Source of the DNA: Diploscapter coronatus
Lineage: Eukaryota > Nematoda > Chromadorea > Rhabditida > Rhabditidae
Direction: 5' to 3'
NCBI GenBank assembly: GCA_964036155.1
Contig: OZ038422.1
Location: 65,495,201 to 65,559,200, forward strand
DNA: 64,000 nt
Shown here: positions 24,101 to 37,563 of the stretch, piece by piece
Position numbering within the stretch: the first letter of the stretch is position 1
Layout: each line of letters opens with the position of its first letter
Position numbers and translations under genes: made by a program
The notes under the pieces: generated by a model
The model's input: only the letters and a program-made list of their open reading frames with translations
What the model was told of the DNA's origin: nothing
The model's database searches: none

Positions 24101-24350
24101 AAACTTCAATCATTGTTCCTGAATGATCGTACTATGATCGAAAATGATATTTCATTGAATCTAAAGTTTAAAGTCACTATAATTCTTATTCTGACATCAA
24201 TGCTTCAGGTTAATATTTTCATTTTCTAATAAAATTGAAAAATACCTCATTATTTTCATTTTCTTCGACTACTTGAATAATTTCGAGCTTGCGTCGCATT
24301 TCACGCCATCCTGAGGGTCGTGCTACGATAGCCATTGAGTTGTCAACCAT
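21154..24350 (-). CDS. Glycogen-targeting regulatory subunit of protein phosphatase 1 (PPP1R3-like)
   Basis: Seven exons: 24246-24350, 22945-23057, 22460-22603, 21953-22169, 21727-21858, 21359-21547, 21154-21261; 335 residues in consistent phase. The PP1-docking RVxF motif is KRVRFADSLGLDLE (about 95-108). A CBM21 carbohydrate-binding domain (about 150-265) shows VHVRYTIDDWASH, DAFNFSLDVP, and CEFCVQYVVNDAEFWDNN. Family role: bring PP1 to glycogen so that glycogen synthase is activated and phosphorylase inactivated, in the cytosol. The N-terminus carries a serine/proline-rich segment (about 36-60) with TPDSGF. The ATG (24348-24350) lies 4 nt after an AAATTTTAG acceptor, probably a spliced-leader site. 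The first intron is long (1.2 kb). The tail after the CBM21 is Thr/Ser-rich, then basic and acidic. Confidence 0.92.
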
Positions 24351-24356
24351 TGACCT
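24351..24356 (-). promoter_or_regulatory. Probable spliced-leader acceptor of the PPP1R3-like gene
   Basis: Minus strand reads AAATTTTAG then GTCA and the ATG; no in-frame coding exon can join here because the frame from this acceptor is closed, so trans-splicing or a non-coding first exon is implied. Confidence 0.5.
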
Positions 24357-27300
24357 AAAATTTGCAGGTTTAGAAGTTACTAAATAAAATAATCAATTGA
24401 ACGAATTACGAAAAAGTACATGCAAGGTATGAGTTGTAGAATTTAAGGGCGATTTAGAGGTGATAACAATGAAAAACGTTGCAAAATGATGTAATTTGAT
24501 ATGCTATTCATGATGACATCAATGTTTACGGAGGTGTTCGATTGGTTATGATTAGAACGACGACTTTTGAAATATGCATCATTTTTACGTGACAGTAAAT
24601 TAACCCTTCCAATTTTAGATTCCCATTAATCAGCAATTACAGAATCGGAAGTGATTATGCTCGACAAAATTGTGATTTTATCAAATTTGTTTAACCTGCC
24701 GTTCCTAATTTATTTTGCAATGTTAACTAAAATAGACGATTTTTTAAATCTAATTTTCTTGCAAAATCAAAAGATGAAAAGAACTCCTGTACAAAATTCT
24801 GCAAACCTTTTTCCTCTGACTTTCGCTCTCATTCAACCATTTGTCTTCTTCACCGTACTACTTTTCTTATCTCTCAAAGACTGGCGCTACAGAATCAAAA
24901 AGTCATTGAGAAGTATGGCAGCAGAAAGCAGGCAGAAACACGATTTTGCAAGACTGCAGAAAAACGACCGTCTTTGCAGACGCACAGCCCTGCTGCTAGT
25001 TTCGTGCAAAATCGTACTGCACCGAAAGAAAGAAAGTGTTTTATTGTTCAGAGTTTTTATCAGCGCCATGAGAAAATAATCGAATTAAAAGGGCATTTTT
25101 CGAAAACAGATAAACAAGATACCCAAATGTACTCAAAAAATGATAGTATTCATTTTCGAAAAGTTCAAGATTTTTTTTCTCAAACTTACAAAAAAAGGAA
25201 CCTTAAAAATCCAAGAATAACCTAGGTTTATAAATTTATGTATGATGACGAAGATCAGCTTTGTGTGCTAAATAGATAAAAACTCAATGATATCAAACAT
25301 ATTTCTAGAGGGCTTTACTCCTAAGGGCACAATGTGAGATTTTTCACTTCCCTCGAACTCAAATGCCGAATGCTTTTAGGGCGGAACTCTGGAAGTTCGC
25401 CTTTCGCCTTAGTTGTAAACAATTTAGCGATTCAATAAGAGCTGCATTCGCAAAGCAACGAAATAGAAAAAATGAGAGAAATCTCAAATGGTGAAATGAG
25501 ATAATGAACATCTAGAGCAAATTAACTCGAAAAGAGCTGCAAAAGAGAAAATATTTACTTATTGCGGTTTTTAGAAGGAAATTGAAATCTTTAGATTAGA
25601 AATTATCTACGCTCGAACGATCGAAAGTGAAAACAAAAACAAGCAAAAAGTAAGAAATTCGAGAATACGGTAGACTGATAATAGTACTGTAATGAGAAAA
25701 GAATGCTCGTTTTTAGGTTTGCAGAGAGAAAAAGTCTACATTTAGCAAGAATTTAAATGATGAAATTCGATTTTATAAGTCAGAACTCTAATAAAATCTC
25801 TTTATAGAAAGTTAGAATACATAATCTTACATCCGAAGATCTAAAAATTCACCGATGATGAGAAATAGTGAAATGGCACTCTTTGACCAGAATATTTATC
25901 CCCATTCCAAATCTCTTGCCACTCTTATCAAATCAGTAGCTGATTATTATGGATATTTTTGTTAGAAAATAGCCTCATCGTCGGAACATGAAAATATTTT
26001 CATTGCTATTGAAGAACGCAGAAACGAAACAATAACCAAGGGGAGACGCAAATTTTGATATTTTGATATGACTGCATCCAAATAACAGCAATGAAGCGTG
26101 AAAACAAACGAATCTGTCATTTTTCGGCCCCCACACGTTCCTTTTTCTTGACCGAAAATTGACTCCACCCACTTCGCGGCGAGATCGATCGAAAATGAGG
26201 CGTTATTCGTTCTTTGAAAGTCTCGACTAAACAACTTTGAGTGGGGCAGCTGTTAACTTATCAAAGTGAGGTCGGGTTAAGATGGGTCTTGAAATTGAGA
26301 GTCGGCAAGATATTTTTCAGGACTGCAGCACCTAAGAATAGGCAGAAATCAAAGATAGCGAGCTGGGAAAGGAGCATGAAAAATTGAGAGGATTGAAGAT
26401 GAAACTGAGAGGGATGGAAAAGCTGCCGAAATAGTTCGGTCGAGAAAAATGATTGTTGAAAAACGAAGCTGCACAAAATGTGGTAAACAAGCAGGAATGA
26501 ATGGCAGCAGACGCGGAGCGGTGGAAAAATCGCGAGCACAAATAGGATGCAAAAATAGGAGAAAATTGAGAGCTGATGAAGATAAACTGATTGTGACAAG
26601 GGGAGAAGAACGTTGAAAGATAGAAGATTCTAAAGGAAAGAGGATATCTGTACTAATAAAGCGCCAAATGATACGACAGTGAAAATTGTATGAAATTTTC
26701 GCTGAAGATAATGCGTCTCTTGAAGCTTCATTTTTCGAACTTCAATAAGAGTAGAACACGAGGATTAATGAGATGCAAATATAAAGCCACCGGAAATACA
26801 TTTTGCAGGATAAAAATGTCAGGACGTGCAAATAAATTAAAAAAAAAAACTAAAATAGAACTTCCAAAATTTCAACCAAGTGCTCAAACGATTGACGATC
26901 ATCTAATGAGTGTGTCATTCCAAACCCCTTCAGGATGGTTGCAAAGATGCCAGAGATATGGGTAAAGTGAGAGAGGATGGGAAAGTTCGGATGCGAGAGA
27001 GGAGGCGAGCTGACCTCTGTCTATCAATGTGGTGCCCTGGCAGAGTGTGGAATGGGAGTTGGATGTACGAAAACAGATAGATATGCTGAGAGAGAGGGAG
27101 AAAGGGGATTATCCAGAAAAATAGAGGCGAATAAGAAATAGTCGGAGTTTCTGATCAATGGATTTATTTTCGGAAGTTTGGAGGATTTTGGGAAACTTTG
27201 TCCCAAGGTGAAGATATTGTTTGTAGAAGTGATGCTGAAGTTCTAGAAACTTTGGAAGTCCCATGAGAAATTGATTTTCAATGTTTTGTGTAGAAATTAT

Positions 27301-28656
27301 CTGAAAGAGTAGTGTTGTGTTCGGGCATAGAAACTATCTGAAAGTCTAATCATAGCATTTCAGAAACCTCTATAATTGTATGGCAGAATTGAAATATCAA
27401 AATTTGAAATCAGAAACAACTTTTGAAGATTCTGAAGGACTACATTGAATGAGGCGGCGCAACCGTAGGCACTCCTTCTCGTATCGAAATGAGAGACGAA
27501 GGGGCGTGGCCTCGAATGTACGATGGTAAGAGAGTGCATTGTCGAGAGAGGGAGAAAAGAAAGGATTGACAGACTGAGTACTGATGTACCTAAAATAACC
27601 AGAAGGAAGATTCGCGAGAAAGTAGAGGATCACCTCAGATCGGAAGGTTTCCTTTCTTTCTCTGGCCAGCGGTATTCTCATAATATCGTCTCTCTCGACA
27701 AGTCTATCAGACGGCGAGATGGTCAATCGAGATATGGGATATCCACACACACATACACTCACAAGCCAACAAAAGTGAAAATATTGATAGAAATGGGGAA
27801 GAAATAGATAAATATTGCGATCAAATTTGCAAGAAATGATGAAAATCATAGAAAATAGTCTTTTTGACAGAAAACATTTCTTTTTGAACGTTCTATGATT
27901 GAAAATAGAACTTTCTTGCAGCAGATGATGAAAACCCTCGAGTAGAAAGGCCTGGAGGTAAATATTTTGTTCGGAATGTGCAAATTTTCTTCTACTTTCT
28001 CTAGCAAAGAGAAGCTATCATAAAAGAAATTCCTTCACAACAACATACTCATTGAAACTTTCTGCAGACATAAATATTTTCGAGATATTCAAGCTATTCA
28101 ACTCTATAATTGCGGAAAAAGCAGTTTACGGCAATGGTATTTCAACAGTTTTTGGAAGTTCGTGAAATCAAACCAGATAAGGTCATATCACTTCTGCGGA
28201 GGTGTCAAAATTACTCTCAGAAACTGGAGATTTTGATTCTGTGAAAAATAGAACACGAGTGAGTGTGGAGTGCTTTGAAAAACCTGCGAAAGACCTTGAG
28301 AATCTCGTGGTGAAAAACGGAAATCTGATGCAGAGTCGACTGATTTGGAAGATTTTGAGAAAATCAAAAATGATTTTGACCACTATGATATATCTGAGGC
28401 TGATTTGGAGATCTATTCGTGATCATGTGATAGGAACTTTCCCGGATTCGTTCTTTGAAAAACAGCCGAACCCAAGCGATGAAATAATTTGATGAGGTTA
28501 ATCGAACGTGACAGGCATTGATGATTGAACATAAGAATTGCGAATGAAAAGGCTAATTTCTGGACAAATATTGTTGGAGGAATTGAACAACTTTCGGATA
28601 AGAATTAAAAGCCTAGAAATTTGATTAACCTGGACAAACGAGAATCACAGATATAT

Positions 28657-28831
28657 AGGGATGCTCACAGGTACAGAAAAATTGTATCTCTGCCTGTATT
28701 AAATTCGAACTTTTCGTGGTTTTTACCCGTCTTAACTATGGGCAGGTACAAATCTTCCCGTACCTGTTATCTGTCTTTTTCCATAATTCAAAAAAAAATT
28801 TCGTGCCTGTACCTTATCTGTGGACATCCCT
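28657..28831. mobile_element. Old inverted-repeat element with hAT-like ends
   Basis: Left end AGGGATGCTCACAG, right end inverted AGGGATGTCCACAG, followed on both sides by GGTACAG-type matches. No clear 8-bp target duplication remains, so the copy is probably old. About 175 bp, no coding capacity. Confidence 0.55.
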
Positions 28832-31800
28832 GGAAATGTGGTTAATTTTGAAAGAAAGTAGGAAAATGATCAGAACGAATAGATGATATGATAGTGATGA
28901 TATCGATACACAAAGAAATGGTTCAACATCGGGCCTCTCGCACCCCAACACCCCCTTCATGCCGCGTGCACGTGGCGAAAAACATCGAGGTTTTTCACTC
29001 TGCTTCTGCAAAACTTCTACAATGAATGCGTGATGAATTACTGTACGCTTTGTAAGTTCGTACTAGTAGAAACACGTTTTGACTAAGTAACTAAGTAAGA
29101 AGACGAATTTTGGCATTGTTGGAGGAAGTACCCAAATGTTATTGAATCGGAAATATTGGGCAACTTGGAACAACATTGATAAGAAATCATATTTTAGAGA
29201 TTCCTCGTTTTTCGAACATAAAATATTTCGAAAATTATTTGAAAGCCTGAAATTTGAAGTGAAATCGATTGTCGATTATCATGTCCTGCAAATTTCGATT
29301 GTTCGAGCTCGGAAAGTACTTCTTCTCCTCAGTTTCACTTTGCAGAAAGTGTGCGCTTATCAAATATCAGAAGCAGTGAAAGTTATTTGGGTTTCTGTTG
29401 CAGGCGGAAGAATCAGCTAATAAAGCAGAAAGGTCAAAATTCTCTTCGAGTTCTTTTCCTTTTCTTTGTTTACAGGTACTCAGTTTTAAAATCGAAATCG
29501 CTAGTCGAATAATCAGTTTGCTTTTGTCTGTTTGGATCTTTCAAACTATTTTGCTTTCTGCCGGTCTTCCAGTTTTTCCTCCAGCTTCACCGTTTCACGT
29601 GTATCGAAATTATCAATCGTTCAATTTCACGTGAGTAGTGTGGAAAAGTTGTGGTATCATACATCATAGCATATTGAAAATTATGAATCGTGTTGAACTA
29701 ACGTGAGGAACCAAGCCACAACTTTTCAGCTGATTTAGATTCTTCTCAACTTTAGTCAAAATGATATGAGAAATTAGTCGATTTTTAACTTTTGAAGAAA
29801 CGCAATAAAAATCCATGTCACTTTACTTTTATCGCTATTTCATTTTACATGTCTCAATGTCAAACGCGATGTCACTCCGTTTCCATCTCGTCTTCACGTG
29901 CATTTTGAGGGGGTTGCACTGATTTTTACACAACGGGGAAGCTCGGTGAAAAATGTATTGAAAGTAGCAGCGCAAAGTTCGATCAGATGAAACATTTGCC
30001 GCTGAAGTAAAGACGGAGATTTTTGAAGAAGCGCAAGGACAAAGGGAGAAGTTGTCAGTGATAATGATATTGCAGAGATCGAGAGAAAGTAAGACAGATG
30101 GAAACTGATGCAATAACACGAAACTTTACGAGGTCGAAAATAGAGGAGTAGAAAAATGAGGGGGAATTCCATCCTTCAAAGAATGAAATGAAACACTGGC
30201 AATATGGCATGATTAACTGGTCTTCAGAACTCAGAGAAAGTGCTCGAACCGACAATTTACACCGCTCAAAACAACTTATCTGCAGAAGTTGATAGGCAAT
30301 TAGTAATGTAAAAAAATCTGTTCAGAAATCAGAATCAAAGTGATGCAGATTTTTGACCAAACTACTTTTTAAATATGGGATACTGTAAGAATAACTACCG
30401 ATAAAAATGAACGGGTTTGGAAAAAATTTTAATTCTCTAGGAAATGGATTTCTTGTAAGTCATAATAAATCAGCCACTGTCTTGGCATAATTTGAGATTT
30501 GACACCTGCTGCGAGACTTATGACATCCATTTATGGCTGGGAAATCGTATAGACACGCCGTTCCATGATATATCGACAAGTTTGACATCACTTGATAATG
30601 TTTTCATTTTTCACTGTTATTGCAGATTTTTTGGATCATTGATCAAATTAAAGACAAAACAGCATTCCGAAAAATTCTTCATGAACTAAGCTTGATCGGA
30701 GAGTCATTATTTGCTGGCAGGTTGATAAAATACGCTGAGCACATTTGCGGACCGTTTAGTTTTATCGCCTTATTTACGTCCTTCTTGCAGAATATAGCAC
30801 GATGTTTTATCGGACGAAACTCGAAAAGTCACGGAATATCTAATAATAAGGTGTTTGCTAGCTGATAGAATATCCTCTGAATAATTATCGTGAACTATTC
30901 TATCCGATTGAATGTTGATTAGACGAAAATTGATTGAGAAATTATGAATTATTAACAGTGTTTGATCTCTAGAATCAAGATATTACTTTGATCTAAAATT
31001 ATCTCGGTATTCAAGACGCGCTGTACTTACTTTACAAATTTTTCTTTGGTATTCACTGTTTTAGACATTTCTTTCTTCAAAAGATGCAGAAATCTACGCA
31101 ATACCTAGGTTGAACGATAACAAACAACGTGCAGCAATTTCGTTGAAACGGAAAAGACCGTTAATTTGGTCGTCAGCAGAAAAGTTGTTTTTCTCGCAAA
31201 ATTCGACAGATAACGAAGAAACAATGAATTTCGATAAAAGAACACACATTGCGCCCGTGATTTGGGATTTTTCGCCATTGTCAAAAGTTAGAGATTTCAC
31301 TTTTGTCGGCAAAGTTTTTCTGGATAATAACTGTCAACTCGAATTGAGACTAGATTGTGATAGATCGAAGATAAAATACGCTGAGTCTAAACAGAGTAAA
31401 ACTGACTTTCTTATGATTCCGAGAACATATCAGAAAATCACTGTCAATTAAGTTTTCTTCAAGGAGACAGTTTTATGAGCTGTGAAACGAAATTAGTTTC
31501 AGAAAATTGAAAATAATTGACCTAGCGCAATGGTAGCTATGAAATATCGTTACCATTTGAAACAAAAATGTATTCTATATACAAATCATACGTTCGAGAC
31601 AATCAAAGAGATTATAGCAATGCCTCTTACCTAATACGCACGATATTTTAGCTACCTAATGCAATAGAAAGATTTGTAACGATTGCCATTTTTCTGAGAC
31701 TCAGGTAATGGTGATGTTGATTTGTTGATAGACTTCTGACAAATACCATGATTTCTTCTTCTAAGCACGATTTCACCCCCGTATCACGTAAAGACGCTGA

Positions 31801-33299
31801 GAAATGCTGTGACCGAAACAGAAAGGCGGAGAAACTGTTCGTGAGAAAATGTATACTGTAAAAGTCGGGAAACTTGATTTTCGTGCGAAATTGTTTTCGT
31901 TTTCAAAGATAAAACGGTAAGATCAAACAATCAAAATATGAAACTGGAAAGAAAATAGTTGATTTTTGAAATTACAATTTATATAAAGTGAAAATTCTCG
32001 TCCTTGGCAAAATTAATATCGATATATCATATGAGCGTATATTTGAGAGGTCAAGCGCACTTATCAATGATATGCATATGTCGGAATAGGAATGATAAAT
32101 TACAGGGCACTTACCCTTGGGGAGTGCAAGTGTTGATGAACTTACTTGCTAAAATTAATCTATGGAGATCTTTGAAAATCGAAGATTCAAGAGATTGTTC
32201 ATTGATCTGTTAGAAGTTTATGAAGTGTTGAACGAAAAATCACTGAGGATGGTATAATCGAATAAAGAGTATGATATAGAAAATGTCTCGTAAGCGAAAA
32301 TTATCTTTATTGAGTAATCTGCTATGATAGCAAAATTTTAATAGTTTCTGAGAAAATGGACTTTTCGAGAAGATATCTCAAAAAATGATACCGCATCAAG
32401 AAATTTGATTGGTTAACGCGATGGACCCGGGGTTATCGATAAAATCAGCCGATTGGTCCATCAATTATCAGGGAAATGGGCTTGTTCCTGGCACTGAAAG
32501 TGACCGATTGGGGGTTGGAAAATGGGAAAGCGCACAAAAATCGGAAGGTTCTTTTGAGATCAAATGAACTGATTTTTAAATGTGAATGACATATGAACGA
32601 TTTGTGGTCGTTAGCTCCTACTTGACCGTTTTAGGACCTAACTTCAATAGTTTTATTTTAACTTCGAATTTAAATGGAACGAGATTGATAAAGACAATAA
32701 TATCAGAAAGTTCCTGAAGAACATGTGATTAAAATAGAAAGAAATTAACCACAACACAGTATTTCTGAGTTTATAACGAAATTTACTTCTGGATCAGTTT
32801 AAAAATCATATCTTCAACTGTACGGCTCAAAATATTCTCTGATCCCTTTGAACTCCTGTTTTTCACAGGGTTCCTCGAGATTTTACGCTTCCTAACAACT
32901 TACTGACTACTGAATAATGCCCTCTCTTATCATTCACTATTCATTTACTCCCACAGTGAGTTATGCATGTGAATTAGTTATCAGTTCAAAATGAGACTAA
33001 TGACATAAAGACATGGCTACCGATGAAATTGAAATGACCATTCAGCGATATTGGAGACTTTCAATAATAAAAATTCTCATTTTATGAACTGAGTATGAAA
33101 CTCTAAAATTGAAATTTCGAAATAACACCTTACGTCGTCACATCAGCGCCCATTTTATTGCATTAGCATCGATAAATGTTATTGCGAAAAGTGCTGAAAT
33201 TGCATTTCTTTTCGCATTGTGCACTTTCGAAGAATTTTTAGTTCAAAAGTTTAAATATTATGAAAAATTATTTTTAGAAAGATTGAGCTGAGTGATTAG

Positions 33300-33440
33300 A
33301 ATTCAATTGGCTCATAGAAAAAGACACCAGGACACCGGGACACCAGTTAGAAAAAGACACCACCCTTTCTAAGAAATAGTATGAGGAAGCAAGAGACGAA
33401 AAGAAAAAAGTGGTGTCTTTTTCTAGGAGCCAATTCAATT
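33300..33440. mobile_element. 141-bp palindromic MITE with a nested arm copy
   Basis: Arms 33300-33329 and 33411-33440 match at 28 of 30 positions when inverted (core GAAAAAGACACCA). A second copy of the arm core (AGAAAAAGACACCAC, about 33350-33364) and three GGACACC-type repeats lie just inside the left arm. No target duplication was identified. Confidence 0.7.
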
Positions 33441-35562
33441 ATCATTGATTACTGTAAAAGAAACATGTGAAAAAGAAGAATTATTCGAAGAATGTAGGCG
33501 AAAATGACCAAGAGCTTTCGAATGGCAATTTATCAAAGTTGAGAGGGCACAAGGGGGCGAAGTGAACGGATGGAAGCTTCTGGCACCATAAAATCGATGG
33601 AAATCGCCCCCGACAGCTGTCGAAAAGCGCGAATTGTGAAATCGTGAAATCGGACCGGAAGTTGACCTTTGTTTATAACAAATAATCATAAGAAATTCAA
33701 ATAGTTTGATGAAAAAAGAATGAAAAGATGTTTTTTTTTAATTCAAAACCAAGAAAATGATTGAAGAGATTGCTCTTGTTGTGAAAACACTCAATCGCGA
33801 GATGAATGTATTCATTCTTGAGTGTTTATTATTCGAAGTTTGATTTAATCAGGCATAGGGAGCACTTTTGTCAGGCGAAAATAAACTATAGGGGGTATAG
33901 GTTGCACGGGCAAATTCAATTATGATATCAGATTGCGCTGGTAACATTTTTAGCTAACTACAGGTTAGGGAGAGAAATTTATTTAGAAGATATACGGAGG
34001 GTAAGTCGCAATGGCATTCTGACGATTGTTCTCCCTAAGTCTGGCTAACAATAACAATAAGATTGTAGGATTCATTCTAAATCTGTTAAAAATATAAACA
34101 TAGATTATGAAAAAGATATCTATATAATGTAATATTTTATGAATCTCCGCCCTCTGTCGTAACAATGTTGATCTGATAGGCCCATCTAGTTGTGAAGGTT
34201 GAGAATTTTTCAAAACTTCTATTATTTGAATGGGTATATTAGCGATACTTCAATGCTGTTTTGAACTAGCATATTGGGTATTATCTAAGTTAGTAGCGAA
34301 TAAAATCACTGATCTAATAGGCAACGTGGTATTCTGAACTGAGAGGATTTATGCGAATTCAAATTGCTCATTGTCTAGTGATAATCAATCATTATAAAAC
34401 GTTGACAAACTTAAGCAATTAGGTTGTTTTAATATTAGACACTCATCATTCATTTGAAATCATTGAGGAGCTAATGCAAATTGGGAATTTCATAATACAA
34501 ACCACAATTGCTTTGTATTCATCTATTTAAGAATATTTGAAAATTTGGTTTAAAATGCTTTGATTTCACCCATCGTACCTGTAACTAATAAGATTCATCA
34601 AATGTCACTGCAAATCTGTACTATAATCTACTATCATTTGCATGAATCAGAGCAATACTGCGAGGGTAAATTTATAGTTATAGGATCAGTAACGAGTCAT
34701 TTTGTTGCAAAGCATTTAGATTATTAACAAAAATTATGCTCGATTAAATTTACAATTTTTAAAAATTGTCAAATCGGCTTCATTTTATGAGGTCATAAGC
34801 CGCACATTGTATTGCAAAGCGATAAGGTGCTGTGGGTGTATTCATGTGCAAATGTCAGCTTCTCTATTTTCCTATTTTCTGCTTCATACCAATTTTCGAT
34901 CGATAACCTTTATATATTCTACCCCTCACAAACATTCCTTTTCACTTTATTGTTACAAGGTCGCGAATTTGTCAATATGTAATCAGTGATGGGCAAATTG
35001 GTTATGTAGGCTAAAAATATCAAATTTTTAAAAAATTATTTGCAGAATTTTTCTATAACCAGAAGATCTTCTTTAAAATAATAGAATAAAATTTAGAAAT
35101 TACTATTTCATGCCATACCTACGAAAATATTTATATATGATGATGGTGTTTTGATTTCAAAAATCACATTTTACGTTTCAGCTATTCTTATCCATTTTTT
35201 TCTCGATAATCTCCCATCAAGCATTAACTTTGACGTATCAATTACGATTTATCCATATTTAAATCGAGATTTTGAAGCTAATAATATGCTCTTTATCATA
35301 TTCTTAAAATAGGTAAATCCTTGGCTATTTTTCATTTAGACTGGAAAAAATCCATTTTGTCTGCGGCTTTGCGATTTTGTATTCGGTTGCTAGGCGCGAT
35401 GCCTCATTTTCTCTGTGGAGCGTCAGGCTTGTTCAACCTTGTTGCAAACTAACAATTATTTTGTTTTTAGGGAAAATTTTTGAAATCTTTCGTCATTTTT
35501 ATATTTTAGAGAAAATGTTTAGAAGTAGTCTACTTCTCTAAAATGTTAACGAATTTTTAGGA

Positions 35563-37485
35563 ATGACGGAACTTCCATCAACCAGCAAAATTGGCAAGAC
35601 ATGGCACGATTTACCGCCAGAGATTCATGTAAATTTACAATTTTTTTAAAGAAAAAATGTCAACTTTATCAAAAAGTAGAGAGATGAATAAATCTAAACA
35701 TATTACAAATTTCAATCAATTAATGCACAAATTAAGAGCGTTAACAATTTGCAGACGAAAATCATTTCGTTGATGCCGTTCAACGATCGTTTGCGCATGA
35801 AATTGGTCTGTTCCTACGCCCTGAAAATCTGCAAAAATTTGCCGAATGAATTGAACGAATGCAACATTTTGGTGCTGAATCGGGTAATTTTCCGTTTTCT
35901 TCCGCGTAATCAATATTTTGTCTTTGTTGCATTTGTATTTTATAAGCTTATTGCTTCAGGGTTATGGGAAGTATGGCACCATTAAAGAAACCCTGCTTGT
36001 GCACCCGGAAAAGGCATGCTTTTCATGTTATTCATCTATGTTGTTTGATTAGAATTATTCAGAAATGCTCTATGATAAACAAATTTTCACCCCAATCCAG
36101 TGACCTGTAAATGACGTAATGACGAAACGTAAAAATGACCGAACGCAATAGAAATTGGCAGGATTTGCGCAGAAAAGAAGCATTTCGTCAAATATTAAAG
36201 AACGTTTCGTGTCATTTCGCGTTACGCCATTCTGTCATTATGCCATTTGCAAACTGTCACCCAATCCGTGTTTTACCTCAAACTAAACTGCGAACATACT
36301 TCAATCTAATTTTCCTTCAGTAAATTTAAAATTTTAGACAATAAGTATCACGACGACCGACGGTACAAAGCTGAAATGCAATGTTGAGGATGGAACTAAA
36401 TTTTCGAGGTTTCGATAGAGTTTCAACGTTCATCAAATTGCTAATTATAGCGTACAAAATTACGAGTCCGACGGAAAATTCATCGCATTCTTGTTGGTTC
36501 TGAAGAAGTGTCGGATCAAGCGGTTCAAGATTTTGATGGTAAGTTAAAAATGGGTCCATCTGAAAATCTATATCTACACAATTCTAGCCGGCTCTTATCA
36601 ATTAGGCATTTTTATAAGATTTTCAGGTAATTAAGAAAGACAGTAATGTAGTAATCGACGAAAGTGTAGGATAGGAATGGTATGGGAACTATTTTTTATC
36701 CCTTCTCCATATTATTTCGTGCGTTACTACATCGCTATCTTTACTACTTTCCCAGGTTGCCATGCTTTTTTTTTTTAGATATCTGAAATCGATCAAATAT
36801 TTTTAGTTCGGACTAACCGAAGATATGCGAGCCGATTTCGAGCGGATCATGGCCGATTCTGATATGCAAGTCGATACGTTCGATTTTCATACTGGGGATG
36901 TAAATTTGATCGGGTAAATCTGTATTTTCTAATTCGTTCATAAAATTTCTAGGAAATTCCTCGCATTCTCCCGAAAACCCAACCCAGCGATAGAGGTCCA
37001 TGGAACGCATTCGTGCAAGATGATCTTCGATAGCATTTTGGATATTCCTGTGGTAAAACATTTTAGAAACCTTAAATTTTTTTAACGTTTAAAAATTATG
37101 AAAATTGGGTTGATTAATGAAAAATAAATCTAAAAATTCTCTAATATAGGTTTTGAGAAAAAAAACTAAATTCAAGGTCCAAGAAGCGCGATCAGTCCGT
37201 ATCATCAAAATGAACTGCGCCGTGAGTGACGCTCAATTGCTACGATTAACCGCGAAGAAAATTCAATTATCCGGAACTCTGGCCACTGCCAATGGAATCA
37301 ATCATCTTCTGAGGGTAACTTTTTTTTTTTTAAATTAATAAATTTTCAAAATATATCATTTTTAGACATTTCTCGAAGGAAAACGGGACTTGCGGCTTGT
37401 TTCGATCGAAATCGTCGATGGCCCGGTGATCGAACTGGAACAAATCGTTCAGGAGTTGGAACAGTTGTGGGAAAAATTGACATGA
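35563..37485 (+). CDS. F-box protein with probable nematode FBA_2-like C-terminal region
   Basis: Nine exons: 35563-35628, 35755-35883, 35960-36013, 36338-36408, 36451-36538, 36807-36913, 36953-37052, 37150-37314, 37366-37485; 299 residues in phase. The N-terminal F-box reads TWHDLPPEIHTKIISLMPF, then NDRLRMKLVCSYALK (about 13-50). Nematode F-box proteins join SCF ubiquitin ligases through Skp1; the C-terminal part (for example NGINHLLRTFLEGKRDLRLV) looks like the F-box-associated type 2 substrate region, an inference. ATG lies 2 nt after a TTTTTAG acceptor, probably trans-spliced. The exon ending at 36013 is followed by GC (GCATGC); a weaker GT donor 12 nt earlier in the same phase is an alternative. 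Introns 36014-36337 and 36539-36806 contain inverted-repeat elements. Confidence 0.85.
36100..36260. mobile_element. Inverted-repeat element in F-box gene intron
   Basis: Left end GTGACCTGTAAATGACGTAA pairs with an inverted right end reading GTGACAGTTTGCAAATGGCA; the inner arms ATGACGAAACGT and ATGACACGAAACGT also pair. About 160 bp, no coding capacity, boundaries approximate. Confidence 0.5.
36627..36762. mobile_element. Inverted-repeat element, GGCAACCTGG family
   Basis: The right end read inverted starts GGCAACCTGGGAAAGTAGTA; the left end starts GGTAATTAAGAAAGACAGTA. Inner arms around ATGTAGTAA and ACGAAA pair (17 of 22). In the intron 36539-36806 of the F-box gene. Confidence 0.5.
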
Positions 37486-37563
37486 ATAATTAAATTTGAA
37501 AAGTTCAACTTACTTGAAAATTCGTTATTTAACAAAAAAAATCTCTGAATTTCCAATACAAAA

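Larger units (their letters stand above)
24357..35562. other. About 11 kb without a convincing gene
   Basis: Several open frames of 110-150 codons exist (27397-27849 minus, 24657-25079 plus, 31110-31451 plus), but none has a recognisable domain and other frames are open in parallel. Promoter-like spots: a GGCCACGCCCC-type GC box near 27500, and a segment at about 33480-33680 with an E-box, a TGACCTTTG nuclear-receptor-type half site and a TGTTTAT forkhead-type site. Two inverted-repeat elements (28657-28831 and 33300-33440) lie inside. The stretch may be regulatory DNA for flanking genes or hold single-exon genes I cannot support. Confidence 0.4.

Noticed and set aside
24657..25079. Plus-strand open frame with two hydrophobic stretches
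   Set aside because: Hydrophobicity follows from T-rich DNA, overlapping frames are open in the second half, and there is no family resemblance.
27397..27849. 150-codon minus-strand open frame, the longest in the window
   Set aside because: No recognisable domain; the region has a GC-box-like promoter motif and other open frames on the plus strand; composition changes along the frame. Could still be a single-exon gene if transcripts are found.
31110..31451. 113-codon plus-strand open frame with basic and acidic blocks
   Set aside because: It starts at TTG, has no splice or promoter context, and about one frame of this length is expected by chance in this much AT-rich DNA.
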